A DNA stretch of 64,000 nucleotides from Archegozetes longisetosus (GCA_018873245.2 JAEMBT020000003.1:4669843-4733842); one strand, 5' to 3'. Positions 37,755-51,850 are shown, counted from the first letter of the stretch. The notes: generated by a model from the sequence alone, not told the origin. A program made the numbers and translations.

Positions 37755-40700
37755 AATCCCATTTGAATGAATTCTAATTCAATTTTGGTCATAAGCCGAT
37801 CATATTTTGCTGATTAATCGAGTGCACAGTTAGTCTTCTTTACAATAGCTGCTAATTCATAGTGTTTATGTGAACCCACAAAACAAACTCAAACAAACTT
37901 TATTGCCAAGATTATTTGAAAACCAATTCAGATTATGACTATTTTAATACTTTTTGCATAAACACATTAAAGTTATTAAAGTTGAAATTGATTTTTGACA
38001 CCAAATAAAAGTAAGAAAAAGTTAGATATAGTGATAAAGAGAGGAATGAGAATTGACAGCTTGGAGAGATGTTGTCTGAATGACATACAAATGAGTAGTG
38101 ATGTCTTGGATTGTAACTAAAATATGTGGTTGAACAAGAGCCGAAAGAAAGCAGTTGTTATAGCCGTTCAGGTTGGCCTACTTTTTACCAGAAAAAAAGC
38201 ATTTTTCCACTCACAATAGAAGCGGGCGTTTAACATTCAGTGATGTACTCATTCATTGCATTTGTTTTCCAGTTTAATTGGCTTTTCTTCAGCTGCACTT
38301 CTTATAGTTGGCGCTAAACATATTTCTGTTGCACGCGATTTCTGAATCAAGTCCTTCTCTACTTTTCCAAATAATTTCTATACTTTGAGTGAGTCCTTCT
38401 TCATTAGTGCCATAAACATTTGGAACAAGCACTCAGTCCTGCACTTTGAAAACTTGAATAATTTATCAAAAATAGAGACCACTTAATTGGCACTATTTAT
38501 TATTAGTTTTTCTTTCAAACTATTCTTTCTAACTTTGTTCCTGATTCCAAGAAAAAAGCACAGCGTGTGTTGTATCACTTTTACTCTGCCATCTTTTCGC
38601 CCAATCTATTGTTAAAACGCTCTGCTATTTGCCACTTTCTTTAGTTCTGTTTTTATTGTAAAAACTATTTATTGATATGTGAAATAAGGTAAGTTTCCGC
38701 GTCCATTCATAGCAAATCAAATGCGTTTGTTATGTAATTTGTTTGACAAACTTCTAATTTCATGGATTAAAAAATATGTGGGACATCAATTCTATGTGAA
38801 AATAAACAGAGAAAACTATTTATTAGTTTTAATAACTTTTTAATGTAACAATAAAATAAGTTATAAAAACTAATATAGTTCTGATTCCTGCAAAAAATCG
38901 CCTTCACACAATTTCCATAACTATCAATTAGTTTTAGTTTAAGCTTCGTTTTACCAAATTCTTTAGGCCTAATGCGAACTTAATTGCCGATAAGTTATGC
39001 CAATTTTCAGTTTTTTAAGCCTACAATTTCAGATCTTTTCAGATGAAAACTTTTTCATGATGTTCCAATAAAGGTATTCATTGTCAAAAATAGTTATCTG
39101 TTTCGCATTTGGTTCTCAAGAGTTTTTTTTATATAAACAAAGTTTGCTCTGATTATAGTTTTGTTTTATCTTTAGCTAAATTTAGCGTAACTTTTACTTA
39201 GTATTACAAGTCCTATCACTTTCTTCAGAACACAGACAATTGGTTCCAAAGATAGCAACTGAAGGAAAGAACAAAACACTAAGGTAATTGTTAGTGTCTC
39301 GCTTGGAAACTGTCCACTTATTACTCATTGTGTTTACTCCAAAATAGAGTATAATTTATTATTTCGTCAGGCACTGATAAAAAGTAAATTAAACGCATTA
39401 GAAATGAGATAGATACATGTAAACGAAAATAAAATAAACTAATTATAGTTTCAATTAGTATATAAATTGGGAGCTCAATGAATATTAACAATACTGCCCC
39501 CATGTGCTATAAAAACACTCATTAACTTTGTCTTAAAGCTTAGGTGAAATATCAAACTTGTACTGTTCCTGTAATTTGCTTCCTAAAAATAATAATAAAC
39601 TACATTAACATTTGAGAACTTATTTTTAATCGACTACAACTCTATTGAATTGTTGTTTTATAAAGCATTGATCCATTGTTGACGATTGATGAACGCGCTG
39701 ACAGTGTTTAACATATAGGTCACTACAGTAACTGTTATAGTAAACGGTTCAATGCAGAAAAAAGTGTCAGATTCTACAAGCGTATTAACCACTAATGCAT
39801 AGTTAACCACCGTTTATCATACCTTTTACTTCTATGCTAGTTCTGAGTAGTTATAGTCATTATAAATCTTAACTCTTATTCTTCTATTGGCTTTTGTCTT
39901 GCGTCTTCATCAGTCAAACCTTTACCTTTATTTTTCAGTTTTGTTCATTAGTTTTCAACTGATTATCTTGAAAATACGAACCAAGTTTTTAGTAATCGTA
40001 TACTGTTATCACAACACTTTCCATGTTATCACTTTTTTCAATAACTTCAGATTATCTTTTGCCAATGAATGGGTTTATAGCTACACTAAAAACTTTTAAG
40101 CTGAAATTTTAGCCGAATAGGTTTTAGCCAGGTATTAATCCTGGCCCAATCAATAACTTACAATTTATATTTAAATCAAAACTGAATTTAGCTTCAAATT
40201 CAGAGACTAATATTCATCCGAGTAGCCCCTAAATATACAATTTAAGACTTCATTTCTTTTATAATTTAAACGTATTGAGGAAGGGAGATGCAACTGAAAT
40301 TGTTTTATCGTAAACAGAACACAATTTCAAGGTTTCAAACTGGGTCTAATATTAGTTCTAGTTCTGAATTAACAAATGAAAGTGAACCTGTCCATAAAAT
40401 TTTATTTCAATATAATAAATCAACTGAAATGTTTCCTCAATTTTAATTTGTTAAACTTATAATTAACCTATAGATCAAATCTCAACTAGCAATTGAAACA
40501 ATTCTTTTTAAAACCATTAACATTTAAAATCTAAATTTAATGAGAAAATCAGTGCTTATTCTAGATTACAAATTAATATTAACTGTCGATGGATTGGCAG
40601 TGAATGGGATTTGACTCAAGAAAATCAATTTGTTATTACTCTTATTTTACTGTCTCTTAATCTAGCGATACATTAATGCGAGTCAAAAAAAACAAATCTT

Positions 40701-40764
40701 CTCATATTTTGGATCTAATTGAAGAATCAACACTAATTTAATTTAAAAACATGTTAGGAGCTGA
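37755..40764. other. Intergenic, PLA2 to ATP synthase c
   Basis: Three kilobases of AT-rich sequence. No exon with family features was found on either strand. It should include the PLA2 promoter and the 3' UTR of the ATP synthase gene. Confidence 0.5.
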
Positions 40765-41281
<517 letters not shown>

Positions 41282-43057
41282 TGGAGTTATTTGTGGTTTA
41301 GTTATTAAATCAATTTATCGATATATGCAAAAAGCTGATGAAATCTATCAATAAATAATTCATTAATTAGTGCACAATAGGTTTAAAACAGTTATAAAAA
41401 AAAGAGAAAACCGGCTCTTATTAAATTATATTGTTTTACAGGTACTAATAGTTTGTATTAAAAGGAAGGCAAAGGCTCAATAAATGGCGGAATCAGTGAT
41501 AAGGCATTGAATGCAACGCCGGTTTAATCCACATTATTATCACTATTAAAATACCAATTCAATTGCATTTAATTGTTTGAAACAAAAGACTTACTTACTT
41601 AGGTATTTGGAAACAATTAAATGCTAATTTAATAATTAAATTTTTAGTTAATATTAAATTTTAGAGAGTTTAATACATACCAGTCCTCAACAGCGTTCGG
41701 AAGTGAAGATTTGGGCAAATCTTTATAGCGCATGTCATATAAATATCCTTCACCTACCAATAGACGTAAATTACGTCAACACTTTTGTCAAATTCTTTTG
41801 GTCACTGAAGATTTTCTATTCGTTTAACGTACAGTTACTTATCAGTTGTTTGATCCCTCAGCACGTAATTTGTTCGATGAAATTATGGAGAAGGTCACAG
41901 TGACTTTCTATAGGAGTTTAAGCCAAGTATTCGTAACGTCTCATTGAAGTACTATCATAGTTGTTAGTACTAGTCAAGAGTCGATCTAATGTTAGATAGG
42001 ACTTTGGTACTGAATGTACAAAAGTTGAGTCAATTGGAAGACCTCTTAAGAACATGATTGATCAGATTGCGATTAGTTGAATAATAAGATAACGCATAAA
42101 ATGATCAACTGTTTTTTGGGCTATGTTATCTCTTCAACTATGTTTTGTTAGATGTTAGATAAGTCCAAATTGATTTGATTATATGAAAAGTTGACCATTC
42201 TTTCTAAGATGAAAAATTCCAGGTATTCCAAGCTAGACTGTAAAATAGACAATTTAAGCATTCAGTATGTTCTTTAACATTATCTAATAGATTACTCTGA
42301 ACGACAGTATTTTAAGCAAAAATACTTTAGAAGTTTGAATAAGTTTAACGCCGAGTCAACACTCAACTTATAAGATTTATAACAAATCTTCAATAATAAT
42401 CAGTCGAATCGATTTCATTTTCTTAGTATGAAAACTTATTAAGTTATGTCATTAGTTAATTATCCGTTAGTTATGTTATTCGTTAGTTAATTAACTAGAT
42501 TAACAAATAGTTTTTACTGTTTAGAGCTGACATTTAATGCAACCTTAACTATTCTTTAGTTTTATATTCGCTTCAATGTTCAAAATCATTGGTCAGACAC
42601 TTTGATCCGACTGCTGGTTTTGGACCTGACTTTATGAAAAAACATCAGGAGAATTCAATGAATCACTATTGACATAAATATAATTTTAGTGCTAATAAAG
42701 CAACTTAAACTGTTATAAACATATATCAGCAATAAGTGCTTAACTAAGTTGTAGCGAAAAATCAAGTTATAGTTAATTAGATTTATTTCGGTTATAAAAA
42801 ATAGATTTTCAATAACTAAGTGGAAGATTGAGTGATTGGCTATAAGTTTGGATTAGTGTATAGAAATAGCTTATTTAGGGAATATTTAATAAATGTCTCG
42901 TAAGCCAATAGAGAAAATCCGTCAAAAGTGATCTATTGCGCAATAGCAGTATTGAGACACTTAAATCAACAAAAATGGCTTTTAATTGATTTTTTATAAC
43001 AATACTAATAATTAATCATATTTGTCTCTATTGAACGGTCACAGGATCTAGTCACAA
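41282..43057. other. Intergenic between ATP synthase c and JAZF1
   Basis: The genes are divergent, so both promoters lie here. The open frame at 41703-41903 shows no domain. Nothing else is supported. Confidence 0.5.
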
Positions 43058-44888
43058 ATGGCTGTATTTCTAGTCAATACCTGCAAATTCAATAGTTGTG
43101 GCATTACTTTCCCAACACTTACCGAACTTATCAAACACATCGAAGAAACTCATTTAGGTTTATATTTGTATTTATATTTGATTTGCTTTATTTCTTTTAG
43201 TTGTTGGTTAGCTTGCTTTTGGCTTTTCTTCTCTTTAAGGCCAATCTCTAATTAATCAATGCAATCCAATTGCATTTAATCTCGTTAATTCATATAACTT
43301 GCAGTCAAACAAATGCTTCAAACCACTCATTCATAATTCATTTCAGACTTTGATCCGCGGTCTATAGAAGAACACGAACTGCAACAGCCGTCATGTCTTC
43401 CAATCAGCTATATTTTAAGGTAATGTGACTTGAATTTTACTGAATTACTGAAATGTTTCAATTAAATCATTTATTTAATGTTTACTGTAGAGTATTTACT
43501 GATAACTCACGGAAAGATCAGCCAAACAGTCAGTCATCAGGTAATCCCCAGCCAAGAAAACTGATGAGATCTCACTCACCCGCTCTATCACTATGTAGTA
43601 CAACACCAACCGGTCAGACATCCTTTTCAATTATATTTTTAATCTATGTACTCGATTGTTAATAACTAATATAATCGGTTATATTTGAACAATCAGGAAG
43701 TGAAATGGATGAAGAAGACAATGAAAGCGATTCAGGACAGAGTAGTATTGATTCCTGGGTCAACATCAATGTGGAAAATGATTCCGCTAATGCTATACTT
43801 AAGTCAGTTATCAATTAGTTATGATTTCGTCAGAACTTAAGTTTAATAGTCACTCAAATAATAGTTTTGAAATTGGTTTTCAGTTTGTAACTTTCTAATT
43901 TTAAGCTCTATTCACAATTATTTAAACAGAATAATGAGTCCACAGTCGTGTCAAACTGCAAGCAATAATTCAAACTGCGATGAGAAGGACAAGCCATTTG
44001 TTTGTATGATCGGTGGTTGTAAAAAGCGATACAGAAATGCTAATGGTCTCAAGTATCATGCCAAAAGTGCGCACAACAATAACAATACACCTGCTCAAAA
44101 AAAGGAAATCATCGGGTAATGAATTTTACTAATAAAACTTAGATTCCAATCCAAGCATTTATTTCACTGTTTCTTTAGTTGTTATCAATTACTTATTGAC
44201 TTAGCTGTGATTTTTTTAATCGACAATATATCAGATCTAATGAAAACAAATAACATGAAAATTTTGTAGAGAAAGCAATTTTAGAGTTTGTTTTAAATAA
44301 CATTGCCTTCACTTTCAAACTTCCTGAATAACCGCAATCCTCTTATGTGATCTAACAATTGTTCATTCGAGTCGCTTGACTGACTCAATAGATGCCTGAA
44401 TCTAGGACAAATTTGATGTGTAAAAGATTTGTTATTAAAATGATTTATTTTATCCACTTTATAGTCCATCAAAAGTGTACAAATGCCATTGCGGCAAAAT
44501 TTATAAAACTTCTCACGGATTAAAAAATCATACAAATCAACATCATAACAACAATCAACAACAAGCTCAGACTCAAACTCAAACCCAAACTCAAACTCAA
44601 ACTCAAACTCAGAAACCAACTCAGACACAAATTCAAACTCAAACCCAATCTCAGACTCAAACTCAACCCCTAACCCAAACTCCCGTTCAGCCACAATCGG
44701 CCATAATCATGAATAAGACGCCAGTGATTGCTGGTAATAGTTTGCCGCCAACATCGAAAGAGAGTATTTTAGCGACTTTTGTACGAATGAAATCATTGCC
44801 ATCGCTGCCAACTGCGAGCTCAGGATCTGGTGTTCAGCTCAACCGTAGGGCTAGATGGGCTTCCATTAATGCTTACGCTACAAGCTGA
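43058..44888 (+). CDS. JAZF1: JAZF1-family zinc-finger nuclear protein
   Basis: Exons are 43058-43157, 43347-43419, 43491-43612, 43697-43802, 43930-44115 and 44465-44888 (336 aa). JAZF1 is a transcription cofactor associated with the NuA4/TIP60 acetyltransferase in mammals and with orphan nuclear receptors. Finger 1 is CKFNSCGITFPTLTELIKHI-EETH. Then come DFDPRSIEEHELQQPSC, the SSTPTG-like segment (STTPTGSEMDEED), finger 2 FVCMIGGCKKRYRNANGLKYH and finger 3 YKCHCGKIYKTSHGLKNHT. Zinc-ligand Cys and His residues are all present. The C terminus extends beyond mammalian JAZF1 with a Gln-Thr repeat (44570-44690) and ends in frame at 44888. A different frame stays open from 44830 to 45057, so the true end is uncertain. 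Donors GTCAGA and GTCAGT are slightly weak but keep phase. Confidence 0.9.
44568..44690. repeat. Hexanucleotide repeat coding for Gln-Thr
   Basis: A CAAACT/CAAACC/CAGACT hexamer array encodes a QTQTQT tract with occasional KP, IQ and SQ changes. The antisense frame gives a Glu-Phe tract that is an artefact of the repeat. Confidence 0.9.
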
Positions 44889-45514
44889 CAATGAGAACAA
44901 GCATGACTCTGACTTAGCCAATAATGACGATAAACAAGGTCTCAATAATGATAACGGTGTTAGAAAATGTCCAGTAATTGCTGCGCCCACTTTACAGCAA
45001 CACTTACTCAGTCCTATTGTGGGAAAGTCTACTATAAGTGTGGCGAAAATATTATAAATGTGCGGTCTATTAAGTTAATTTACTTTTAGTCAATTCAATG
45101 TAGATTTCAGTCTAATATAAGAATCTAGTCTTAATCGAACTCACAAACGCATTACTTAATAATATTGTACAGTATTACCATTAGTATTATTATTTCATTC
45201 ATCAAATATGGAAATTATAAAGAAAGCGATTATCAAATACTTTATTTTAATTTAATTTCTGTGATAAATTGATGCTCATTATGGAGTACTTGGCATTATG
45301 TGTGTTCAAAAATAAATGTTTAGTCTAAATATAATAATTAAATAAAATTGGTCGAAACATGATTTGAAATAATGTGTGATAAAATATTTTAATGTCTAAA
45401 ATAGTTAATGGTACTAGTCATTAGTGATAAAATGAATCTCGTAGACAAATGTAAAAATAATCTCACCAAATCTACAAATCTTAAAAATAAATATCATTGC
45501 AACACTATTTTCAT
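44889..45514. other. JAZF1 3' region and intergenic
   Basis: The first 169 bp is an open frame continuous with 44830-45057 in another phase from JAZF1 (ends APTLQQHLLSPIVGKS...). It could be the true JAZF1 C terminus if a base or an exon end is misread. The rest is 3' UTR, converging on CARNMT1. Confidence 0.5.
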
Positions 45515-46714
45515 TCAACTTTCTGTTATTGGCTTCCTGCCAACAAAGAAAACAGACCGATATTCATAGGCTAGCATTGAATTTGGGTTTTGTGTGTAAT
45601 AAGAGGTAACATTTGTTTTTTCCTTAATCAATTCAAATCCAAACGAAATGATGATTTCTCTAACGATCTCATAACTCGGTTCGATAGAGTCTTCATTACT
45701 AACATCTGCGTAATGATAGAGCAATGGCCCCAAATTGATCCAGATTCCTCCTGGTTTCAGAATATTCCAAATTGTTTCGATGTAAGAGGTCACGTTGTTT
45801 GCAGTATCTATGAAAAAGCAGGTGGCCACACATTCCCAACTATTGGCTTCTTTATAAATTTCAATGAAGTTGCCGGCAGCCATCGAGAAGTCTATATCTT
45901 GTGGCAGGTCTCCAGGATTTGTATCCGGAAAGCGAACTCTCGCCAACTGATCAGATGAGTTCAGATTGTTGTGATACTGTTGAACCCATGGGTAAAATGT
46001 GTAAACATAAGTGTCTTTGCATTTATTCAAGATGAAATTAGAAGTAAATAACATAAAAAGACTGTATTCATTTCCCTGACATGTGTAGCCTCTCCTTGCG
46101 ATTTCGAAGGCTAATCGTCCCAAACCCGCGCCTGGAACTAATACACTAATTTTATTTTTCTCTACACTATCACCAAAATATTCATCAATTTGATCGAGTA
46201 TTGGCTGAAAGCAAGATTTTCTCTCATTCGCACCCTCATCAGTCCATTCGCGCACCATTTGCTTCAGTATTGAATTCACTTTATCACAATCTAGCGGTGT
46301 CTGGGACTTCATGAATTTAAAATCCAATTCATTTATAGATGGATTGCTATAATCTATATTTTCGAAAATAGTGGACACATCGCCGATGATCAACTTAATT
46401 ATTTCATAGTTGTGTTCAATAGCAGTTGAGACTTGTTCGAGATGTTTGCGATAATTGAATAACTTATTTTGATGATTCATTGGTAATGAATCGAGATATC
46501 TGTATGTTTTGGCCAATCTATTCAACCCATTTATTTTATAGTATCGAAATGTATTAACGATATGATAGAAGTGTTGTCTTTCTTCATTTTCGTCTACTTC
46601 TAATTTTTTTACTTCTTTGTGTTTTTTATTGCATTTGTTTTCGTAATCTGTTGATAAATTGTTGGGGTATTGGATTTGCAAATTTTCTTCTTCCAAATTA
46701 TGACTTTCTTCCAT
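45515..46714 (-). CDS. CARNMT1: Carnosine N-methyltransferase
   Basis: A single exon, about 399 aa from the ATG at 46714 (human 409). The frame is open 17 codons further upstream, but the start at MEESHNLEEEN is preferred because the upstream residues are hydrophobic and not family-like. CARNMT1 uses S-adenosylmethionine to methylate carnosine to anserine, and also methylates histidine in some proteins. Visible motifs are FYHIVNTFRYYKINGLNRL, WTDEGANERKSCFQPILDQI, the SAM-binding motif I VLVPGAGLGRLAFEIARRGY, CQGNEYS, the FFIDTANNVTSYIE motif and LKPGGIWINLGPLLYHY. The protein is cytosolic or nuclear. No signal or membrane segment is seen. Confidence 0.93.
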   Translation of the reverse strand: MEESHNLEEENLQIQYPNNLSTDYENKCNKKHKEVKKLEVDENEERQHFYHIVNTFRYYKINGLNRLAKTYRYLDSLPMNHQNKLFNYRKHLEQVSTAIEHNYEIIKLIIGDVSTIFENIDYSNPSINELDFKFMKSQTPLDCDKVNSILKQMVREWTDEGANERKSCFQPILDQIDEYFGDSVEKNKISVLVPGAGLGRLAFEIARRGYTCQGNEYSLFMLFTSNFILNKCKDTYVYTFYPWVQQYHNNLNSSDQLARVRFPDTNPGDLPQDIDFSMAAGNFIEIYKEANSWECVATCFFIDTANNVTSYIETIWNILKPGGIWINLGPLLYHYADVSNEDSIEPSYEIVREIIISFGFELIKEKTNVTSYYTQNPNSMLAYEYRSVFFVGRKPITES

Positions 46715-49012
46715 TACGAATAATCCTAGGATCAGAAAATTATTTTTAATAAGCTTATTTTGCATATTAGGTAGTAGAAAGACTTTATCTAATGTTTATT
46801 TTAGAGTAACATTTCGACAACAACTAGTTGGACAACAATTTATTCCCAACAAGTCGTTCAGATCTGCGATTATTTCCCTAATTCTCAATGTCAAAATGAA
46901 TCAAATTTAAAGCTTCTCTTCAAGTATTAAAATTGCATCTTTTCTTATCAATTTGAAAGTTCAGTATTGTAGCTCTTTTAATTGATTAAGGCTTCAAATA
47001 AGAGATTCAAGTGTCAATAGACAATTAAATAGTCATTCGTCTTAGCGCAAATATTACGAAGGCAAAAACTTAATTTTCCAATAACTTAACTATCGAGTAA
47101 GTTGTCTCTGCAATCTTTCATTTATTCAAATGCTTATTTCTTGAGAAATGTCGGCTTTTATTTAAACATTCGCTTATGTTCAAACTTTTCAATTAATTAA
47201 GAATTCATTTACATTATTACTGACGTTTCAGTCAAACAATTAATAAATGAGTCATTAGTAAGTCGCTTATGAGGTCGACAATTTCGAAATTAATTTGATT
47301 CAGTTATGTAGACTCTAAAGTCCATGAAAATGAAAGTTATAAAGCTGTTTAAACATTGAAAACAGCATTTTGATCGAGTACTTAAAAACAATTGATCATA
47401 TCATTTGAATAAGTGTCGTATCGATTACAGAGACATAAGTAGAAATTCTATAATCTTTCAATGAATAACATTAAGGCTTAGAGTTGGTGATTTATAGCAT
47501 CAAATGCTTTCTCTTAACATAGATTGAAATTTTGTTTCTTCTAATTGTTATAAAGACTTAGTGATTGCTAGATCAACAATTGATTTTTGATTAAATTTTA
47601 TTATGTTTAGATGAAAATAAGGGAAAATAAAATCTAACATAACGTACATTTTGAAGTGTGAGCAAACTTTCAATTTGATTGCTGTATTAAGGAGTGAGAG
47701 ACGAAAAGTGAGGTATTGTTTATATTCTAAATCAATATTGTATTAAAGATTCCACAACTGATGCACATTCAAAGATTATCAAAATCACATCTTTTAATCT
47801 GCATCCATGTGAATACTTTGTAAAACAATTAGAAATAATCATGAAACACCTAAGTAATTCAATATTTTGTTTATTCTTTAAATTACTTGACTATGAGTTG
47901 TTTGGCAATTCATGTGAAAAATCCTACTAATAGTTTACCACCAGTTAAATAAACAAATCGAATGATGGCTTCTCTGTTAAGACTTGTCATCAATTCACTT
48001 CAATCCATTTAAATAATAACGAACTTGGTTATATGAGACAAATATAAATATTTATTTCGATATAATGACAGAATATTTCGTATAAGTAGTCATCAACTCG
48101 TCAATTATTAACATATGATAGAATCGTCGTAAGTTTTGACTGAACTATTGATTGCAAATCAGATCCTTTATGCCAGACATTAGATTCAATAAATAAATAA
48201 GTAGTAAATAATAATAATGACAATAATTGATTAAAACTCACGTTTGATTTTGACACTTAATAAGTATAAACAATAGTATATTCAGACACACAACGAATGG
48301 CAACTGAATCGAGAATGAATCTGATGTAAGAATTTGCAGCCAATCAGATCGTATTGCAATCATTTACGCATTCATTCATTGCTGCCCTTTTCTCCAACCA
48401 AAGTTTACACTCGTATTCAAAGGCATCAATGATGTAGCTAATGCTTATTAATGTATATTTAAAACATCATTAATGAATTTGAAGGCTTTCTGTCAAATAA
48501 GGTTAAAATAGGCTTTTATTGCAGTGCTTCCGATTATCGCATCTGATTTGATCGCGTGATTATGACTTATTGAATCGACTCAAACTATGGGCTTAAGCAT
48601 TACGTGACTCTCAAAGCGATCCATTCGTTATTTCAATAATTTCAGTTATATTTCAAGTTATGTGTACTTTATCTCAAATAGCTTTATGATCTTTACCTGA
48701 AACGTGATCTCTACTAGTGCTTCACTTGTGGCACTCCTTTAGTTCTATTAAAATCAATTTAATTGATTGGCAATCCTTGTTAGTTTCAAAGTATTTTTCT
48801 ATTGATTATATTGAGTTTTCAATCAAAACCTAAGTCTGATCTGGGAACCAAAGTATTGGTCAATATATGCAAAATATATTTTTAATTAAATTCTAATAGA
48901 AATCTGTCGACAAGTTGTCTGTCATAATTAATAAGTGTGTGATTAAGTATCGATACTAAGCAAATAGTATCAGAAGAATTGTGTGTAAATCAACTGTTAA
49001 ATCGACAGCTAA
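46715..49012. other. Intergenic, CARNMT1 to desaturase
   Basis: Over 2 kb without a supported exon. Both genes are transcribed away from it, so it carries their promoters. AT-rich, no repeats of note seen. Confidence 0.5.
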
Positions 49013-50205
49013 ATGGGAGCACGTGTTTCACGCAATGACTTCGAATGGGTTAGCCATTATAAATAACTAACTATTCATACACATTCATTCCCAATTTTTA
49101 CGTATCACTAATGATTTTTCAATACCTCCAGGTCTATACCGACGAACCCCACGCCACGCGAAGAGCTCTCATACTTAAAAAGCACCCGGAGATTAAGACT
49201 TTGATGAGAGTAGACACAAACTTCAAATGGAGAGTTACCGCCATGGTTTTGACACAAATCCTATCGTTTTACTTATTACGAAATGTAACCTCATTTTGGC
49301 TGTTATTCACAATCGCCTATTGTTTTGGAGGTGTGATCAATCATTCGTTAATGTTAGCCATTCATGAGATATCCCACAATCAAGCGTTTGGTGCATCTCA
49401 GCCGTTGGCTAATAAATTGTTTGGAATAATAGCTAATCTTCCGATCGGTTTTCCATTTTCTATTTCCTTCAAAAAGTATCACTTAGAACATCACAGATAC
49501 CAAGGTGACGACGTATTGGACACTGATATTCCATCTCGATTCGAAGCTCGAGTCTTTACCACAACTTTTACCAAAGTCTTGTGGGTTATTCTTCAGCCTT
49601 TCTTCTACGCTCTTCGCCCACTGTTTGTTCATCCAAAAAAACCGACTCTGCTCGAGTTCGTAAACCTAGTGGTTCAACTGTCATTTGACTTTATTGTTGG
49701 TCAACTGTTTGGTTGGCATGTGGTCGCTTACATGACTGGTGGGTCTCTCATATGTATGGGCCTACATCCTGTCGCTGGTCACTTCATTTCAGAGCATTAT
49801 ATTATGTTTAAAGAAAATAAAGATCTCGTTATGAGATATAGCGGAAAAGAATTGGAAAATGGGGTTTACATTAGTAATGGTAAACTTCTCATTCCTGAAA
49901 CCTGTTCGTATTATGGTCCACTCAATTGGATCACATTCAACGTCGGCTATCATGTCGAACATCATGATTTCCCATCAATTCCTGGTACTCTTTTACCAAA
50001 GGTTCGCCAAATCGCACCCGAATACTATGATTCTCTATGCTCTCATAGTTCTTGGACAGCTGTGCTCTGGAAGTACATTGTCGATCCCAGTATTGGTCCC
50101 TTTGCTCGAGTCAAAAGGCCGCATAAGTCCCAAACTGATAAAATTAACGAATTCAAGAGTGAGATTTTGTCTAAGATCTCCAAAGAGTCCGCCAAAGATG
50201 ATTGA
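49013..50205 (+). CDS. DEGS1: Sphingolipid delta(4)-desaturase (DEGS)
   Basis: Exons are 49013-49048 and 49132-50205 (369 aa; vertebrate DEGS1 is 323). The enzyme puts the 4,5-trans double bond into dihydroceramide in the ER membrane. The short first exon gives MGARVSRNDFEW, and exon 2 continues VYTDEPHATRRALILKKHPE, the Lipid_DES N-terminal domain. Three iron-binding histidine boxes are present: HEISHNQ, HLEHHRYQG and GYHVEHHDFPSIP, with four membrane-spanning stretches between them. Between EHYIMFK and SYYGPLNW there are about 26 extra residues (49816-49893), absent from the family members I remember. A Lys-rich tail extends the C terminus by about 20 residues. An AATAAA lies at 50253. Confidence 0.94.
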
Positions 50206-51850
50206 ACGAACAATTGTTCTGACTTATAAAATTCTAATTAAATTTTTCACAGAATAAAATTATTATATTAATTGTAAACTTAGTCCAGTTTTTAATCAAG
50301 TTAATAGTTTTTGATCTTTTAAATTATTTCGACACTTTTTAAGTAAAGCAATAAAAGTTCTAAAAATATAACTATTTTTCAATTAATAGAAAAATTTTGA
50401 GAACTATCTTAATTCGTGTTAAGGTGTTTGATAGCTTATCATTAATTCAGTTACATATAAAAGTGTTTTCATGCCTTTCGGACTTTTAAATTGTAAAGGG
50501 AATGAATAGCGAAATTGAGGCAAAGTTTTGATTTTAAAAATTATTGAAATTGATTATCACTAGCGGTAACGAGTTTTTAAACTGCTTGAATGAACTATAC
50601 CTGAAGGGATTGTGTAATTACGACCATTCACTACTTCATACTGAAGTAATAAAATCCAATTTTTTCTCAACAAAAATTCAAAATCAGTTTAAATTCGTAT
50701 AAGTATCTTGTTCTCGTTTCAGCAAATGCTGGTATATCCCTATTAAACTTGATTATTTTGCTAGTTTTTTCTGCAGACTAGTTAAAACTTAATAGTTGAA
50801 AATTCTTGATGATTTAGCGTTTTCTGTCACAATTATATTTGCATTATTCATACGTAAGTTTATTATTGCATAGTAAGTCACAGAAATATTTTTAATTTTT
50901 ATTGATTATTTTGCGAAACCATCAGTTTCTATAGATTCTGAAGGATATGAACCGCCGACTTGGTGGTGATTGATAAGCATAATCACTTGACACTCTCATA
51001 TAAAATTGATTAATTTTCTTACTTTTTTACCTTTTTACCCTTTTTGTTTTTATATGATCAAAATTTGACTTCGTCTTTTCAAATTTGTTAGCCTTCATTT
51101 GTTTTTCATTGAAATTTTTATCTACTTGTAACTTTACCACATCTGAAGAAGAAATAATTCTCTCGATAAAACTTTGATTAGAATCATTTTCAACCGCTGA
51201 TTTAGAGCAAATCTGATTTTTAAAAATATAGAAATGTGGAAAACGAAAACTTAGTGACAATAATTTAGACGTGAAGCAAATGACTTAATATGCGTATGAA
51301 TCTTTCAAACGTGTGATCATACATTATGTGTAAACATATTTATGCTAACATCAAATATTTAATTCCTATCACTTTAGCCTTTGATCTGTTTTATAAATTA
51401 CTTCCATTACTTAGCTCTCCCCTCAAATGCATGCGATCTGGCTTCCTATTTCAAGTATTTACTTTCATAATATTATGTTTTCCGCTTTGACGCGTAATTT
51501 ATCTCACTCAAATATTTTCTAATTTATTTTACGTTCCTCTTATATTCTAATGAATCAACAATCAAGTCAATTCTAAGGATTAAGTGTAGTTATCACGATT
51601 TGTAAAAGCAAAATCTGGAAGTTCTTAACTGCAGTAACGAACTAATTCTTACTGGTTTCGGGTTCACGAAAAAGCATGATTCGAGTTATGAGCATAAAAG
51701 CATAAATGTTTCATATCAATATTATAAAAACACTAGAAAACTAATTATAATGTATTATTATGTTAAAGTAATACTACTAGAGATGCAGGATTACTTAATT
51801 ACTGAGTTAAAAACGCTCATAAGTAGGATTTGAAAACCTTTAGCTGAAAT

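Noticed and set aside
44293-44694. Glu-Phe-rich 133-codon frame on the minus strand
   Set aside because: It is the antisense of the JAZF1 Gln-Thr repeat.
51027-51260. 77-codon Lys-rich minus-strand frame
   Set aside because: No recognisable domain, no splice partner and AT-rich composition; kept only as unsupported.
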